64,000 nucleotides of DNA from Haliscomenobacter hydrossis DSM 1100 (GCF_000212735.1 NC_015510.1:5581001-5645000); one strand, 5' to 3'; positions 1 to 9,572 are shown, counted from the stretch's first letter. A program made the numbers and translations. The notes: generated by a model not told the origin, from the sequence alone.

Positions 1-456
1 TGTGTGGTTGGGCTGGGTGCTGGGCTTTTCTTTTCCTATTTAAAATTACAACACAGCATTGATTTTAAGTTTAACGCTTACGAACTCACTAAGAATACTT
101 CGTTTGCATTTAATGAGCTGTCGCGTACCCTTCGCTCTATTGGGTTTTTAGGTTTCATCATGCTGCTCTATAAATCAGGCCTATTCAAGTGGCTTTTTGA
201 ATTGCTGCGCCCTGTGGGTCAAATGGCATTTACCAATTATCTGATGCAATCCTTGATGTGCGGCTTGTTTTTTTATGGGATTGGCTTAGGCTATTATGGT
301 CAACTTGAACGATATGAAATCTACTATGTAGTCGCTGCCGTATGGACAATTCAAATCATTTACAGCAACATCTGGCTTCGCTTTTTCCGGTTTGGTCCTT
401 TTGAATGGGCTTGGCGGAGTTTGACCTATTGGAAGGTGCAGCCGATGTGGCGATAG
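1..456 (+). CDS. DUF418 family membrane protein, C-terminal part (start outside window)
   Basis: The frame is open from the left edge, so the true start lies outside. The visible 150 residues hold about three hydrophobic segments and end in the DUF418 signature: GQMAFTNY near the middle, then RYEIYY, then FRFGPFEWAWRSLTYWK at the C-terminus. The protein at 4563-5885 carries the same motifs in the same order, so these are paralogues about 4 kb apart. DUF418 (YeiB-like) proteins are inner-membrane proteins of unknown biochemical role, sometimes proposed to act in transport. The family call rests on the motifs; no function is claimed. Confidence 0.85.
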   Translation, partial: CVVGLGAGLFFSYLKLQHSIDFKFNAYELTKNTSFAFNELSRTLRSIGFLGFIMLLYKSGLFKWLFELLRPVGQMAFTNYLMQSLMCGLFFYGIGLGYYGQLERYEIYYVVAAVWTIQIIYSNIWLRFFRFGPFEWAWRSLTYWKVQPMWR

Positions 457-507
457 TAAAATCAACAACTTAACTCTATTCACCACCTATTTAAGTAACC
501 ATTACCT

Positions 508-2604
508 ATGCATACCCGTCTTAAAACTTCAAAAAACAATCACCTGATTGTCTTTGTTTTGGCAATCAGTTCCTTATTGGTCGCTTGCGAAAACCAAAAA
601 TCCAACCACGACGCCCTAGTGGGTTTGGGATTGGGGATTAGCGATGCTACCGTAGTTGTATCCAACCTGGACAGCGCCAGACTGCATTACACCGAAGATC
701 TTGGCTTTGATATCCCCAAACCTGAAAAATATGAACAGGGCATCTACAAAGGATCAATTGGCTTTTCTGCTTTCTTCCCGGACATGTCGGCGCTGGAATT
801 CATCACCCTCAAAGATTCCGCGGCCAAGGCCAAACGATCATTTATCGGTTCTTTTTTGAAAAAGCAGGAAGGGCTTCGTTTGTATTCCCTGTCTACCTCA
901 TCAGCAAAGGCCACTTTGGATTGGCTCAACACCCGGGGATTTGCCATTGACTCGGTTCAGGAAGGTCGGGGCGCAGCAGAATTGCCAAAGGGCTGGGATT
1001 GGGATGATGGCGGCCCACAATGGCGCACCGTGGGTTTGAATGCCAAAAATCCCCCGGCACATCTCCCCGATTTCATGGAGTACATTGGTCTGCCTTATCA
1101 GGACTATCAAAACGAAAAAACATCCATCTATGCCATGAATCGCACGTATTCCAATCATCCCAACGGTGTCGTGGGCATGACTGCGCTGCGCATTGTAGTG
1201 GACGACCTGAAGGCTGCCCGCAAGGAATTTAAAAAGATGGGATTGAGCGAATTGAAACAGCCCAAGTCTCCCGATGTAATTCGATTCCAGGTATCCACCA
1301 ATCAGGAATTGCAGCTGATCACGCCCCAATCCCCTGGCGATTCACTTTCCCAATTTTTGACAGCCCGCGGCCCAGGCGTATATGCCATGCGCTTTGAAGT
1401 AAAAAAACTGAAAGCCACGCGGGCATTTTTCAGAAAGAAGCTGCCAGCCAAAGCCTTGCGCATGGGCAAATCACCCGAGCGTTTGATTGTGTTAAAAGAA
1501 TATGCCCACGGCGTGCAGCTTGAATTTGTGGAAGAGCCCAAAGCGCAAGCACTTCTAGCTCAGCAATACGAGATCAAAGAGGGCAAAAAGCTGAATAGTG
1601 TGGCAAAAAAACATGCCTCGGCCCTGTATCAAAAGTATTGTGCCTTGTGCCACGGCAAGAACCGGGAAGGTTATGCCGCCGACAACGCGCCATCCTTACG
1701 CTCTCATTCTTTGATGTCGGTCACCAAAATTCCTGCAGCCAATTACAATTTCCTCCGCTATACCATTGCCTATGGCCGGCAAGGTACCGCCATGGCCGCT
1801 TATGCCAAAGACCAGGGTGGCCCCCTGGAATATTTAGACATCGACCTGTTGATCACCTGGCTGCGCGAAAAAAGTGGCGTCAAAAAACCGCTTGAACTAT
1901 CAACCGATCCGGTAAGCGGAGATGTCGCGCTTGGAAAAAAATTGTACAACAAAACCTGTGCAACTTGCCATGGCCTGAAGGGTGAAGGAGTTAGTGCCCC
2001 AGCCTTGGGGAACCCCATGTTTTTGGCCACCGCCAGCGATGCCTTTTTGCGCTATGCCATTGCGGAAGGCCGAGACAGCACTCCTATGCGGGCATTCAAA
2101 AACGAACTCAAGAAGGAAGAAATAGACGGCCTCACGGCTTATATCCGCAGTCGTGCTTCGGGCTGGAACGCTCCTGGTGCAGTGGTGATCAAAGAACCAC
2201 TCCCTAAAGATTACATCTTGAACCCCAAAAAGAAGGCGCCCAAATTCAGCTTGCGGGAAGGAAAATTCGTGCCCGCCGAACAAGTGCTCAAAGCATTGCA
2301 AGACAAATCCCGTATGGTGATCCTTGATGCACGCTCCAAAGCGGGCTGGCACCAGAGCCATATCCCGGGCGCGGTTCCAGTTCCTTATTACGAGGAGCCC
2401 GATTCCTTTATCAAAGATATGCCCAAAGATGGCACCTGGATTGTGGTGTATTGTGCCTGTCCGCATGCGGCCTCAGAAAAGGTAGTGAGTACCTTGCGGC
2501 GATTGGGTTATAAAAACACCGCCATTATTGACGAGGGCATTCTTGTTTGGACAAATCGGGGGTATCCGGTGCAATATGGGCAAGGCGATGTGGCAAAAAA
2601 ATAG
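508..2604 (+). CDS. Lipoprotein fusing glyoxalase/VOC-like, two cytochrome c and rhodanese domains
   Basis: 698 residues. The N-terminus is a lipoprotein signal with lipobox LLVAC (Cys27), so the protein is probably anchored facing the periplasm or outside. Residues about 40-345 look like VOC (glyoxalase/bleomycin-resistance) units, for example DATVVVSNLDSARLHYTEDL and a later ALRIVVDDLKAAR unit. Two class I cytochrome c domains follow with CALCH at 378-382 and CATCH at 484-488, which should bind two hemes. The C-terminus (about 590-690) is rhodanese-like: VILDARS, HIPGAVPVPYYEEP and an active-site loop Y-C-A-C-P-H with Cys649 and Cys651. Known family biology suggests heme electron transfer coupled to thiol or persulfide chemistry. 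The substrate is unknown and the domain combination is unusual. Confidence 0.85.
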   Translation: MHTRLKTSKNNHLIVFVLAISSLLVACENQKSNHDALVGLGLGISDATVVVSNLDSARLHYTEDLGFDIPKPEKYEQGIYKGSIGFSAFFPDMSALEFITLKDSAAKAKRSFIGSFLKKQEGLRLYSLSTSSAKATLDWLNTRGFAIDSVQEGRGAAELPKGWDWDDGGPQWRTVGLNAKNPPAHLPDFMEYIGLPYQDYQNEKTSIYAMNRTYSNHPNGVVGMTALRIVVDDLKAARKEFKKMGLSELKQPKSPDVIRFQVSTNQELQLITPQSPGDSLSQFLTARGPGVYAMRFEVKKLKATRAFFRKKLPAKALRMGKSPERLIVLKEYAHGVQLEFVEEPKAQALLAQQYEIKEGKKLNSVAKKHASALYQKYCALCHGKNREGYAADNAPSLRSHSLMSVTKIPAANYNFLRYTIAYGRQGTAMAAYAKDQGGPLEYLDIDLLITWLREKSGVKKPLELSTDPVSGDVALGKKLYNKTCATCHGLKGEGVSAPALGNPMFLATASDAFLRYAIAEGRDSTPMRAFKNELKKEEIDGLTAYIRSRASGWNAPGAVVIKEPLPKDYILNPKKKAPKFSLREGKFVPAEQVLKALQDKSRMVILDARSKAGWHQSHIPGAVPVPYYEEPDSFIKDMPKDGTWIVVYCACPHAASEKVVSTLRRLGYKNTAIIDEGILVWTNRGYPVQYGQGDVAKK

Positions 2605-2617
2605 GCTTGTTGCAACA

Positions 2618-2934
2618 TAAGCAAGCAACGTCGCGGCCTATTATTTTCTACAATGTCGATTTTCGTGCTTAGTGTGTTTTGAGGCTTCGCCTCTCTTTGC
2701 TAAAAGCGGCAGGGTTGGAAAACGGATTGAACGGATTGAACGGATTGGAACGGATTTTTTATTCCGCCTGCGGCGGATAAGGACGAGCCGAAGGCGAGTC
2801 AAAGTCCGTTTTCATCCGTTCAATCCGTTCAATCCGTTTTCCAATCCTGCCGCTCTCCGCCGAAGGCGTTAAAGCGCGAAGCGCACAAAACGTCCTCGTT
2901 GTAAATAATAGACAGCGAAGCTGCTTGCTGCGTA
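2618..2934. repeat. Large imperfect inverted repeat with tandem 9-mer word in the arms
   Basis: The gap between the fusion lipoprotein and the TPR gene is almost wholly an inverted repeat. The core arms (2706-2760 and about 2806-2853) each hold two to four tandem copies of AACGGATTG or its complement, bounded by GCGGCAGG. Outside the core, 2620-2655 (AGCAAGCAAC...CTATTATTTTCTACAA) is mirrored at 2900-2934. Transcribed, it would form a very long hairpin. It is too long for an ordinary terminator and belongs to the class of word-built palindromes seen elsewhere in this window. Confidence 0.8.
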
Positions 2935-2968
2935 ATGTGAGATGCTCAATCATGAAACAAGCCAAGCA

Positions 2969-4084
2969 ATGAAAAAAGTAATTCATAAAATCACCATAAT
3001 CTGTCTCTTTATCCTGACAAACCCAGGATTCGGGCAGGCCCAAACCCAGGACAATCTTTTGTTCCATTGCCCGCCCTTGTCAAAAGGCACAACGCCCCCC
3101 ACTCCACGTGCCCATACCATCGCCGATTCTCTGGCGAAGGAAGCACTGATCCCCTTGGATGCGGAAACCGAAGCCCGGATTGCCAAGGTTAACTCCCGGT
3201 CTCGACAGTCAACAAAATCAGATTCCGCCAGGGTGAGGGCTTTTTTTGAGCTGCTGGGCTCGGTGCATGGTTCCTTGCACCGCTATGCCGGGATACCTTC
3301 ACAAGATAAGTTGGAAAAAGCTTTGGCAGATTTGCACCAGGCTTTGTTGCTGAATCCGGATTTGGTAGCAGCGATCCATTCCATCGCACTGATCGCTGCC
3401 CGGGGCGGACACGACTATGCCTGCGCCGAAGCCCTGTATTTGCGGGCCCTAAAAATTGAGCCAGCCAACGCAATCATCCATTTCGATTACGCTGAATTAT
3501 TGGCTTATCAGGGGAAATTCGAAGCGGCTTTTCGTTATGCCGAAACAGCCATGGCCCTCGCCGACCAGCCGAGCAAAGACCTCTATCAATGGAGGGTAAT
3601 GCGGATGCACTACATGGCCAAAAACTACGATTGGGTGATCAATCAATGTGATCAGCACATCGAAAAAACAGACCAGGAAGACTTCTGGAACAATGGCTGG
3701 CCCGCCTATTATTACAAAGGGCTGGCCCTGGCAGAACAGGAAAAATTTGACCAGGCTTTGGAAGCAGAAAATTTGACCTATGCGTTTTTGAGCACGGATG
3801 GATTCAACCTGGCCAGCTCGGCACGCGCTTACGCTATGGCCGGTGATACCGCAGTCGCCAAGCGGGTGCTGGCTGCTGTTTTGGAGCCAAACTTTGAGTG
3901 GATGCCCTACGAAATAGCCACGGCTTACGAAGCGCTCGGCGATTTTGACAATACTTTTCTATGGCTAAATATCGCAGCGGACGAAGGGGATGAATGGCTC
4001 CGCTGGCTCAACCTCGACCCTCGCTGGAAACGCATCCGGAGTGACCCGAGGTTTAAGAAAGTTCAAGTTCGGGCGGGCGGGTAG
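2969..4084 (+). CDS. Secreted TPR-repeat protein
   Basis: The start is placed at ATG 2969 (371 residues) because the sequence MKKVIHKITIICLFIL then begins a clean Sec signal ending near GFGQAQ; an in-frame ATG nine codons upstream would precede it with polar residues. From about residue 120 onward there are helical tetratricopeptide-type repeats, for example LEKALADLHQALLLNPDLVAA, AEALYLRALKIEPANAIIHF and KFDQALEAENLTYAF. There is no catalytic motif. It probably serves as an exported scaffold or protein-binding factor. It stands alone between two repeat-bearing gaps, so context gives no partner. Confidence 0.75.
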   Translation: MKKVIHKITIICLFILTNPGFGQAQTQDNLLFHCPPLSKGTTPPTPRAHTIADSLAKEALIPLDAETEARIAKVNSRSRQSTKSDSARVRAFFELLGSVHGSLHRYAGIPSQDKLEKALADLHQALLLNPDLVAAIHSIALIAARGGHDYACAEALYLRALKIEPANAIIHFDYAELLAYQGKFEAAFRYAETAMALADQPSKDLYQWRVMRMHYMAKNYDWVINQCDQHIEKTDQEDFWNNGWPAYYYKGLALAEQEKFDQALEAENLTYAFLSTDGFNLASSARAYAMAGDTAVAKRVLAAVLEPNFEWMPYEIATAYEALGDFDNTFLWLNIAADEGDEWLRWLNLDPRWKRIRSDPRFKKVQVRAGG

Positions 4085-4236
4085 GGTTCCTTGGTGTTTT
4101 CTCGATTTTCATCTCGGAGGCCGTTTCCTACCATTCGGAAGATCAAACGCCGCATTGGGAAAGACTTTTTGTGTTACTGCATTACGATGTGTAGATTTAT
4201 AGGGTAAAGCAAGCTCCATCATCAGCACTTGAAGCC

Positions 4237-4448
4237 ATGAAATTCAGCATCGAAGAAAGCGGTATCCCCGAATCCATCCACAACAAAATCTTCCAACCCT
4301 TCTTCACCACCAAACCGACCGGGCAAGGGACAGGTTTGGGGCTGAGTTTGGCGTATGATATTGTGACGAAGGGGCATGGGGGACGCTAAGTGTAAGCAGC
4401 ATACCCGGAGCAACAACAACTTTTGAGATCCAATTGCCCATGGCATAG
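4237..4448 (+). pseudogene. Relic of a sensor histidine kinase (HATPase_c C-terminus), frameshifted
   Basis: Frame 4237-4389 encodes [20 protein letters not shown] then [21 protein letters not shown], which are the F and G2 boxes of a histidine kinase ATP-binding domain. It stops early. Inserting one G near 4382 restores [20 protein letters not shown] and a stop at 4446-4448, the normal end of such kinases. Upstream 4085-4236 has no matching frame, so only the last 70 codons of the gene survive. There is no response regulator nearby. This is a decayed fragment, not a small gene. Confidence 0.85.
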
Positions 4449-4562
4449 GGCACGGCTAAAAAAATCTTCACTCCCCCACTTACCTCTCCCCTGCTGATTG
4501 TAATAAAGGGTTAAGATGTGCTCACATGTCTTCCTTCATTTACAATACGAATTGAATACCTT

Positions 4563-5885
4563 ATGACCATCCAAAGCACCCTTCAACCTACGGCAAAGTC
4601 TGAGCGGATTTCTGCACTGGACACCTTGAGAGGCATTTCCCTCTTTGGCATTTTATTAATGAACATCATCAATTTCGGTTTATACAAAGCCTATTTCGAC
4701 CCGACCAATAGCGGCGGAGCCACGGGTTGGAATCTCACGGCGTGGTGGATGAATACGCTCTTTTTTGAAGGCACCATGCGCGGGATGTTTTCTATGTTGT
4801 TTGGAGCGGGGATTCTATTGTTTACAGGCCGTTCGTCCGAAAACCAACAAGGCAGCGCTGTAACTGACCTTTTTTTCCGCCGCTTGTGGTGGATGCTGAT
4901 TTTTGGTATCATTCATTGTTATCTGCTGCTCTGGGAAGGCGATATATTGTATTGCTACGCACTGGTGGGTATGTTTGCTTTCAGCTTCAGGCACCTGGCA
5001 CCTAAACAGCTGATCACTGGCACTGTTGTAATCCTGCTCCTGGCCACTGCATGGAGCCTCAAAGATTATTTTCAGGTAAAAAACACTTATGAGGCCTCCG
5101 CTGCCGCGAGTTTAAAGCAAGAAAAAGGACAAACCTTAACGGAAAAAGAAACAGCAGCCATTGAAAAATGGGCGGCGAAAGTCAAAGAAGCGAAAGCCAA
5201 CCCCAAGGACTTGAAAAAAGAGATGGCCGCAAGGAGCAAGGGTTATTGGAGCATTGTGATGCACAAAGCCCCGGAGAATATGGCCGCAGAAACCTTTTTT
5301 GTGTACCGATACAATTTTCTGGATACCCTTGCCATGATGCTATGGGGAATGGCCTTTTTCAAAATGGGCATACTTAGAGCACTTAAATCAAGGCGATTCT
5401 ATTTATGGATGGCTTTAATCGGTTATGGCATCGGCATTCCCGTCAATTATTATGAGGGCTGGCTACAGGTATCCCATAACTTCGCCCTTGAATCAATTTA
5501 TCAATCCTGGTTGACTTACGATTTGGGTAGGGTCGCTACCACTTGTGGACATGTTGCACTCATCATGCTGTTTGTCAAATCCGGTATTTTACCCTTTTTA
5601 CAGAAAGCCCTGGCTGCTGTCGGGCAAATGGCCTTTACCAATTACGTCTCCCATTCGATTATCTGCAATTTCATTTTCCTGGGTTATGGTTTTTCGATGT
5701 ACGGCAAATTGCAGCGCTACGAGTTGTATTACATCGTTGCTGGCATCTGGATTTTACAATTGATTGTCAGCCCAATATGGTTGAAATATTACCGTTTTGG
5801 TCCCTTGGAATGGGTGTGGCGGAGTTTGACGTATTGGAAAATACAACCTTTTTCAAAAGTGCCACTTATTTCAGATGAAAAATAA
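4563..5885 (+). CDS. DUF418 (YeiB-like) multi-spanning membrane protein
   Basis: ATG 4563 (440 residues) is preferred over the ATG 45 bases upstream because MTIQSTLQ...RISALDTLRGISLFGILLMNI is the usual DUF418 beginning. Several hydrophobic helices follow. A charged stretch of about 60 residues near the middle (KQEKGQTLTEKETAAIEKW...) probably lies in solvent. The C-terminal block has GQMAFTNYVSHS, RYELYYIVAGIW and YYRFGPLEWVWRSLTYWK, the family signature shared with the paralogue at the left edge. It overlaps the next gene by 11 bases, so the two are likely co-translated. The biochemical role of the family is not established. Confidence 0.88.
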   Translation: MTIQSTLQPTAKSERISALDTLRGISLFGILLMNIINFGLYKAYFDPTNSGGATGWNLTAWWMNTLFFEGTMRGMFSMLFGAGILLFTGRSSENQQGSAVTDLFFRRLWWMLIFGIIHCYLLLWEGDILYCYALVGMFAFSFRHLAPKQLITGTVVILLLATAWSLKDYFQVKNTYEASAAASLKQEKGQTLTEKETAAIEKWAAKVKEAKANPKDLKKEMAARSKGYWSIVMHKAPENMAAETFFVYRYNFLDTLAMMLWGMAFFKMGILRALKSRRFYLWMALIGYGIGIPVNYYEGWLQVSHNFALESIYQSWLTYDLGRVATTCGHVALIMLFVKSGILPFLQKALAAVGQMAFTNYVSHSIICNFIFLGYGFSMYGKLQRYELYYIVAGIWILQLIVSPIWLKYYRFGPLEWVWRSLTYWKIQPFSKVPLISDEK

Positions 5886-6609
5886 TACCTTTTTGAAAAT
5901 GAATCAAGACCAAACAATTCAGCCCATCAATACCAAAGCCATTATTGTTGGCATGGTGCTGCTGTTCATTGCCTTACAGCTAGGCTTTCACCCCACCTAT
6001 ATAAAGCATTTTCCAGCATTCAAGCCGTTCACGTGGCTGCATCATGTTCATGGAGCTTTGATGGCCTCCTGGATTATATTGTTGGTCGTTCAACCGATTT
6101 TGATTCATAAAGGCAAGTATAAAGTGCATCGTTTTATGGGTAAGTTGTCTTACCTCATCGCTCCATTGATGATTGTTTCCATGTATTTGATCTTGCGATT
6201 TACTTATCATAAACATGTCATGGATGTTTCTCCAGAAGCTGAAATATCAAATCAAGGGCCGATCATCATGCAGTTATTCGGTTTCACCGTTTTATATGCA
6301 CTAGGGGTGATTTACCGTAAGCATACTTTTTATCATCTACGGTTTATGATCGGAACAGCAATACTGATGATCATACCCATATTAGGCAGAATATTTTTTG
6401 AATATTTTGGTGCGACGGTATGGTATGATTTGTACTTAAGTGTCGGGATAGCTTTCTTTTTAACGATAAATGATGCCCGTAAAAAACAAGATTGGAGGCC
6501 ATATGCCATTGTTACGGCGGTACTTTGCTCCATTTTATTGGTGTATTTTATTCGGAACACCGAGGCGTGGTTAGCAGTTGGGCGTTTTGTGGTACATACG
6601 TTTTACTGA
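5875..6609 (+). CDS. Predicted membrane protein with HxxHG and HRxxG motifs (DUF2306-like)
   Basis: 244 residues, six or seven hydrophobic segments. Conserved-looking histidines occur at WLHHVHGALMASW and KVHRFMGKLSYL and again in YRKHTFYHLRFM, an arrangement reminiscent of DUF2306 and cytochrome b561-type four-helix membrane proteins. The start overlaps the DUF418 gene by 11 bases; a second in-frame ATG at 5899 (MNQDQTIQ) would avoid the overlap and is an alternative. Function is unknown. Possible heme or metal binding by the paired histidines is only an inference. Confidence 0.7.
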   Translation: MKNNTFLKMNQDQTIQPINTKAIIVGMVLLFIALQLGFHPTYIKHFPAFKPFTWLHHVHGALMASWIILLVVQPILIHKGKYKVHRFMGKLSYLIAPLMIVSMYLILRFTYHKHVMDVSPEAEISNQGPIIMQLFGFTVLYALGVIYRKHTFYHLRFMIGTAILMIIPILGRIFFEYFGATVWYDLYLSVGIAFFLTINDARKKQDWRPYAIVTAVLCSILLVYFIRNTEAWLAVGRFVVHTFY

Positions 6610-6699
6610 AAATACTGCCTCCACATTTTCTCTGATTTTCAACCCAAAAAGTAAAAAATAACTTCATCATCACCCGTAAGGGACGGAAAACATTTTAGC

Positions 6700-7878
6700 A
6701 TGAAAAACACCATCTTCCTCCTCTGCTGCCTGTTTTGTGCAACGCTGCTCCAAAATGTAGGAGCGCAATCCGCAGCGAACCCTAATCCGCCTCAGCGCCG
6801 CCTTCGTGAAGTCAGCTTCCACGGCAGCGGCTACGCACGCGGCCTGCAACACGGCCAACAATTGAAAAAAGAAATCGGCGAAATTGTCGCCAAATGGAAA
6901 AAAAGCGTAGAAAGTGAGTTGAACAAACCAGCCGATCAGGTGGTGGTGGATTTTTTTGCTTACGCCCGCTTCGATGAAGCCATCAAAAAATGGACGCCCG
7001 ATCTGTATGAAGAGGTGCGCGGCATCGCCGACGGTTCGGGGCAGGCCTTCAACGACATTATGGTGCACAACCTGCTCGACGAATTTTGGGTCTGGCAGGA
7101 TGCCCGCGACAAGCACCATTGCAGCGGCATCGGCGTTCCTGCCCGCGACGGCAACCCCGGCTACATCGCCCAAAACATGGACTTGGAAGGCTACACCGAC
7201 GGCTATCAGGTCTTGATGCGCCTAGCAAAAACCAAAAAAACGCCCGAACAACTCATCCTCACCTATCCCGGCCTTATCGCCCTCAATGGCCTGAACGAAG
7301 CGGGCATCGGTGCCTGCATGAACACCCTGATGCAACTCAAAGCCAACGCCACGGGCCTGCCCGTCGCTTTCGTCGTGCGACGCATCCTCAACAGCACCGA
7401 CAAAGACGAGATATTGCGCTTCATCCAAAGCGTACCCCATGCCTCGGGGCAGAACTACATCATCGGGATCAAGGGTGAGGTCTATGACTTTGAAGCGTCT
7501 TGCAACAAAGTCGTGCGTTTTGACCCTCAAAATGCCAACGGCACGGTGTACCACACCAACCACCCCGTCGCCAACGACGACCTGAAGGACTGGTACAAGG
7601 AGCCGGAAAAAGGAAACAGCGCCATCCGCCTTGCTTCAGTGCAGGGGCACATCGCCACACTTCCCAACGCCAAAGACGCCGACATCAAAGCCGCCTTGCG
7701 CGCCAAGGACGACCCGGGCAACCCCGTTTGCCGTACTTTCAACCGCTGGGGTGGTACCTTTGGCTCGGTGGTAATGACCCTCACGGGCAATCCCAAACTG
7801 CAAATCACTGCCGGGCCACCGGATGAGTCGGAGTACAAAGAAGTGCAGTTTAGTAAGAGTCAAAGAAAAACCGAATAA
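6700..7878 (+). CDS. Secreted C45-type (penicillin acyltransferase-like) Ntn hydrolase
   Basis: 392 residues with a Sec signal (MKNTIFLLCCLFCATLL...GAQS). The segment SFHGSGYARGLQHGQQL near residue 40 and the block HHCSGIGVPARDGNPGYIAQNMDLEGY are typical of the acyl-CoA:6-aminopenicillanate acyltransferase/C45 family. Cys141 would be the N-terminal nucleophile released by autoprocessing, followed by conserved NMD. The family cleaves or transfers amide-linked acyl groups; the natural substrate here is unknown. It sits one base upstream of the deiminase-type gene, indicating a two-gene operon of exported C-N bond enzymes. Codon third positions are rich in C and G compared with the genes on either side. 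Confidence 0.85.
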   Translation: MKNTIFLLCCLFCATLLQNVGAQSAANPNPPQRRLREVSFHGSGYARGLQHGQQLKKEIGEIVAKWKKSVESELNKPADQVVVDFFAYARFDEAIKKWTPDLYEEVRGIADGSGQAFNDIMVHNLLDEFWVWQDARDKHHCSGIGVPARDGNPGYIAQNMDLEGYTDGYQVLMRLAKTKKTPEQLILTYPGLIALNGLNEAGIGACMNTLMQLKANATGLPVAFVVRRILNSTDKDEILRFIQSVPHASGQNYIIGIKGEVYDFEASCNKVVRFDPQNANGTVYHTNHPVANDDLKDWYKEPEKGNSAIRLASVQGHIATLPNAKDADIKAALRAKDDPGNPVCRTFNRWGGTFGSVVMTLTGNPKLQITAGPPDESEYKEVQFSKSQRKTE

Positions 7879-7879
7879 A

Positions 7880-9385
7880 ATGAACTCAAAAGGCCTATTT
7901 CTGCTGTTGCTCTGCCTGCTCACTGCTTGTTCCAATCATTCAGCCGCTCAAAAAGAGGATACTGAGGCCAATTACTACACCCAGGGCAATACCAACCGCA
8001 CCGCCGCTGAATGGGAACCCGCGAAAGGAACATTGGTAGCGTGGCCTTTGGCTTTGCCCCACAAATTGCTCGTAGAGTTGGCCAAAGACAATCACCTCTA
8101 CACCTTGGTTGAAAATGATTCCATCAAAAAAGAAGCTCAAAAATGGTACGCCCAATGGGGCATTGAGGCTTCCCAAAATACATTTGTGTATGTACCCCGG
8201 GGAATCGACTTTTGGTGGGTAAGAGATTGGGGCCCAAGTGCAATATTCACCCCAGATGGCAAAATGAAACTCGCAGATGCCAATTGTCTTTATGTCCCGC
8301 CCAGAGCCAAATCGGGTTGTAGCGATAGCTTGTATTCTTTGTTCTCCGATACACCACATGAAGTCTTGAAATCGGCAATAGATGATGCAACGATCTTGCC
8401 ATTGGGAAAAGGCTTGGACTTGGATGTATTGAACCTGCCATTCATCAATACGGGTGGCAATTTTATGACTGATGGCTTGGGTACGGCTTTTTCGACTTGC
8501 ATTTTACCCAGCGAAAACAAATTCCACCAGACACCCGAAGCCCAGTATTTCAAACTCAACAAAGAGTTGCAGGGAATCACCAACTACCATATTGTTTCCA
8601 ATTTTGAAAAGCTGGGCATTCAACATATTGACTGCTTCATGAAATTGTTGGATGAAGAACGAATACTGGTAGCCGAGCCGCCTGCGGACCATGAGTTATA
8701 TCCCGTTTATGAGAACATCGTTCAGAATGAGTTAAAAAAGTTAAAAACGGTATATGGTCGCCCTTACGAAATTTTGAGGTTAAAAACAGACCGATACGAG
8801 GGTGAGCAATTGGCGGCGTATTCCAATTCCATCATTGTCAATAAAACCATTTACGTTCCGCTGTTCCAAATTAAAGCCGATCGTGTTGCCCTGCAAACCT
8901 GGCGAAAGGTAATGCCTGGTTATACCGTAAAAGGTTTTGAGTTTGCCTTGAAGGACGAGCCGTTCCTTGCCCCAGGCATGAAAGAACAATATTCATCGGG
9001 CTATGGCTGGAAAAGTGGTGATGCCTTACATTGCCGCACCAGGGCAGTTTGGGATAAGGAAATGCTTTTTATCAGTGTCAAAAGAGTAGATAAGGTGGTG
9101 GACGCAGAACATCGGAACATCGTTTACACCACCATCATCGATTACAGCAAAAAAGGATTGGTAAAAGACAAAGCTCAATTGTTTTGGAGGGCTGAGGGAG
9201 AAACGAATTGGAGAAGTGCTGCGCTCAACCCAAGCGAAAATCCAACCCATTTTTTCTACGAAATCCCTTATCATCAAAAAGGAGCGAATATTGAGTATTA
9301 CATCGTTGCCGAATCAAAATCGGGCAGAAAGGAAACGCAGCCACGGACAGCCCCTGTGGGAACCTATCATTTTAAAATAGAATAG
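7880..9385 (+). CDS. Agmatine deiminase / peptidylarginine deiminase-type (PAD_porph) lipoprotein
   Basis: Start set at ATG 7880, one base after the previous stop: MNSKGLFLLLLCLLTAC gives a lipobox and a 501-residue lipoprotein. PAD_porph fold landmarks are all present: RDWGP at 115-119, TGGNF at 191-195, His249-Ile-Asp251 and the nucleophile in GDALHCRTRAV, Cys385. The family hydrolyses guanidino groups of agmatine or peptidyl-arginine. An extra C-terminal beta-rich stretch after about 400 (TIIDYSKKGLVKDKAQLFW...) is found in exported Bacteroidota members and not in short cytosolic agmatine deiminases. Which guanidine is used cannot be read from sequence. Confidence 0.88.
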   Translation: MNSKGLFLLLLCLLTACSNHSAAQKEDTEANYYTQGNTNRTAAEWEPAKGTLVAWPLALPHKLLVELAKDNHLYTLVENDSIKKEAQKWYAQWGIEASQNTFVYVPRGIDFWWVRDWGPSAIFTPDGKMKLADANCLYVPPRAKSGCSDSLYSLFSDTPHEVLKSAIDDATILPLGKGLDLDVLNLPFINTGGNFMTDGLGTAFSTCILPSENKFHQTPEAQYFKLNKELQGITNYHIVSNFEKLGIQHIDCFMKLLDEERILVAEPPADHELYPVYENIVQNELKKLKTVYGRPYEILRLKTDRYEGEQLAAYSNSIIVNKTIYVPLFQIKADRVALQTWRKVMPGYTVKGFEFALKDEPFLAPGMKEQYSSGYGWKSGDALHCRTRAVWDKEMLFISVKRVDKVVDAEHRNIVYTTIIDYSKKGLVKDKAQLFWRAEGETNWRSAALNPSENPTHFFYEIPYHQKGANIEYYIVAESKSGRKETQPRTAPVGTYHFKIE

Positions 9386-9572
9386 ATGGTTTGAATTTGG
9401 GAAAAGGGGAAATCAAGAACCTGCACTCATTGTATGGACGGTGGGATAAAGTAAACTAGTTCATTTTTCGAAAATTCCTTTGTATTTTCAAATCAACCAA
9501 TCAATTTTTAATGCACAAAAAGAATACCTTAAGTTTTTTATTTTGTGGGTTATAACCCTAACCCGCTGCAGC

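Noticed and set aside
1900-2466. Long antisense reading frames such as this one on the minus strand under the cytochrome fusion, and similar ones under the STAND and SusC genes
   Set aside because: They run opposite well-supported genes, have no recognisable domains, signal or start context, and arise from codon bias of the true gene.
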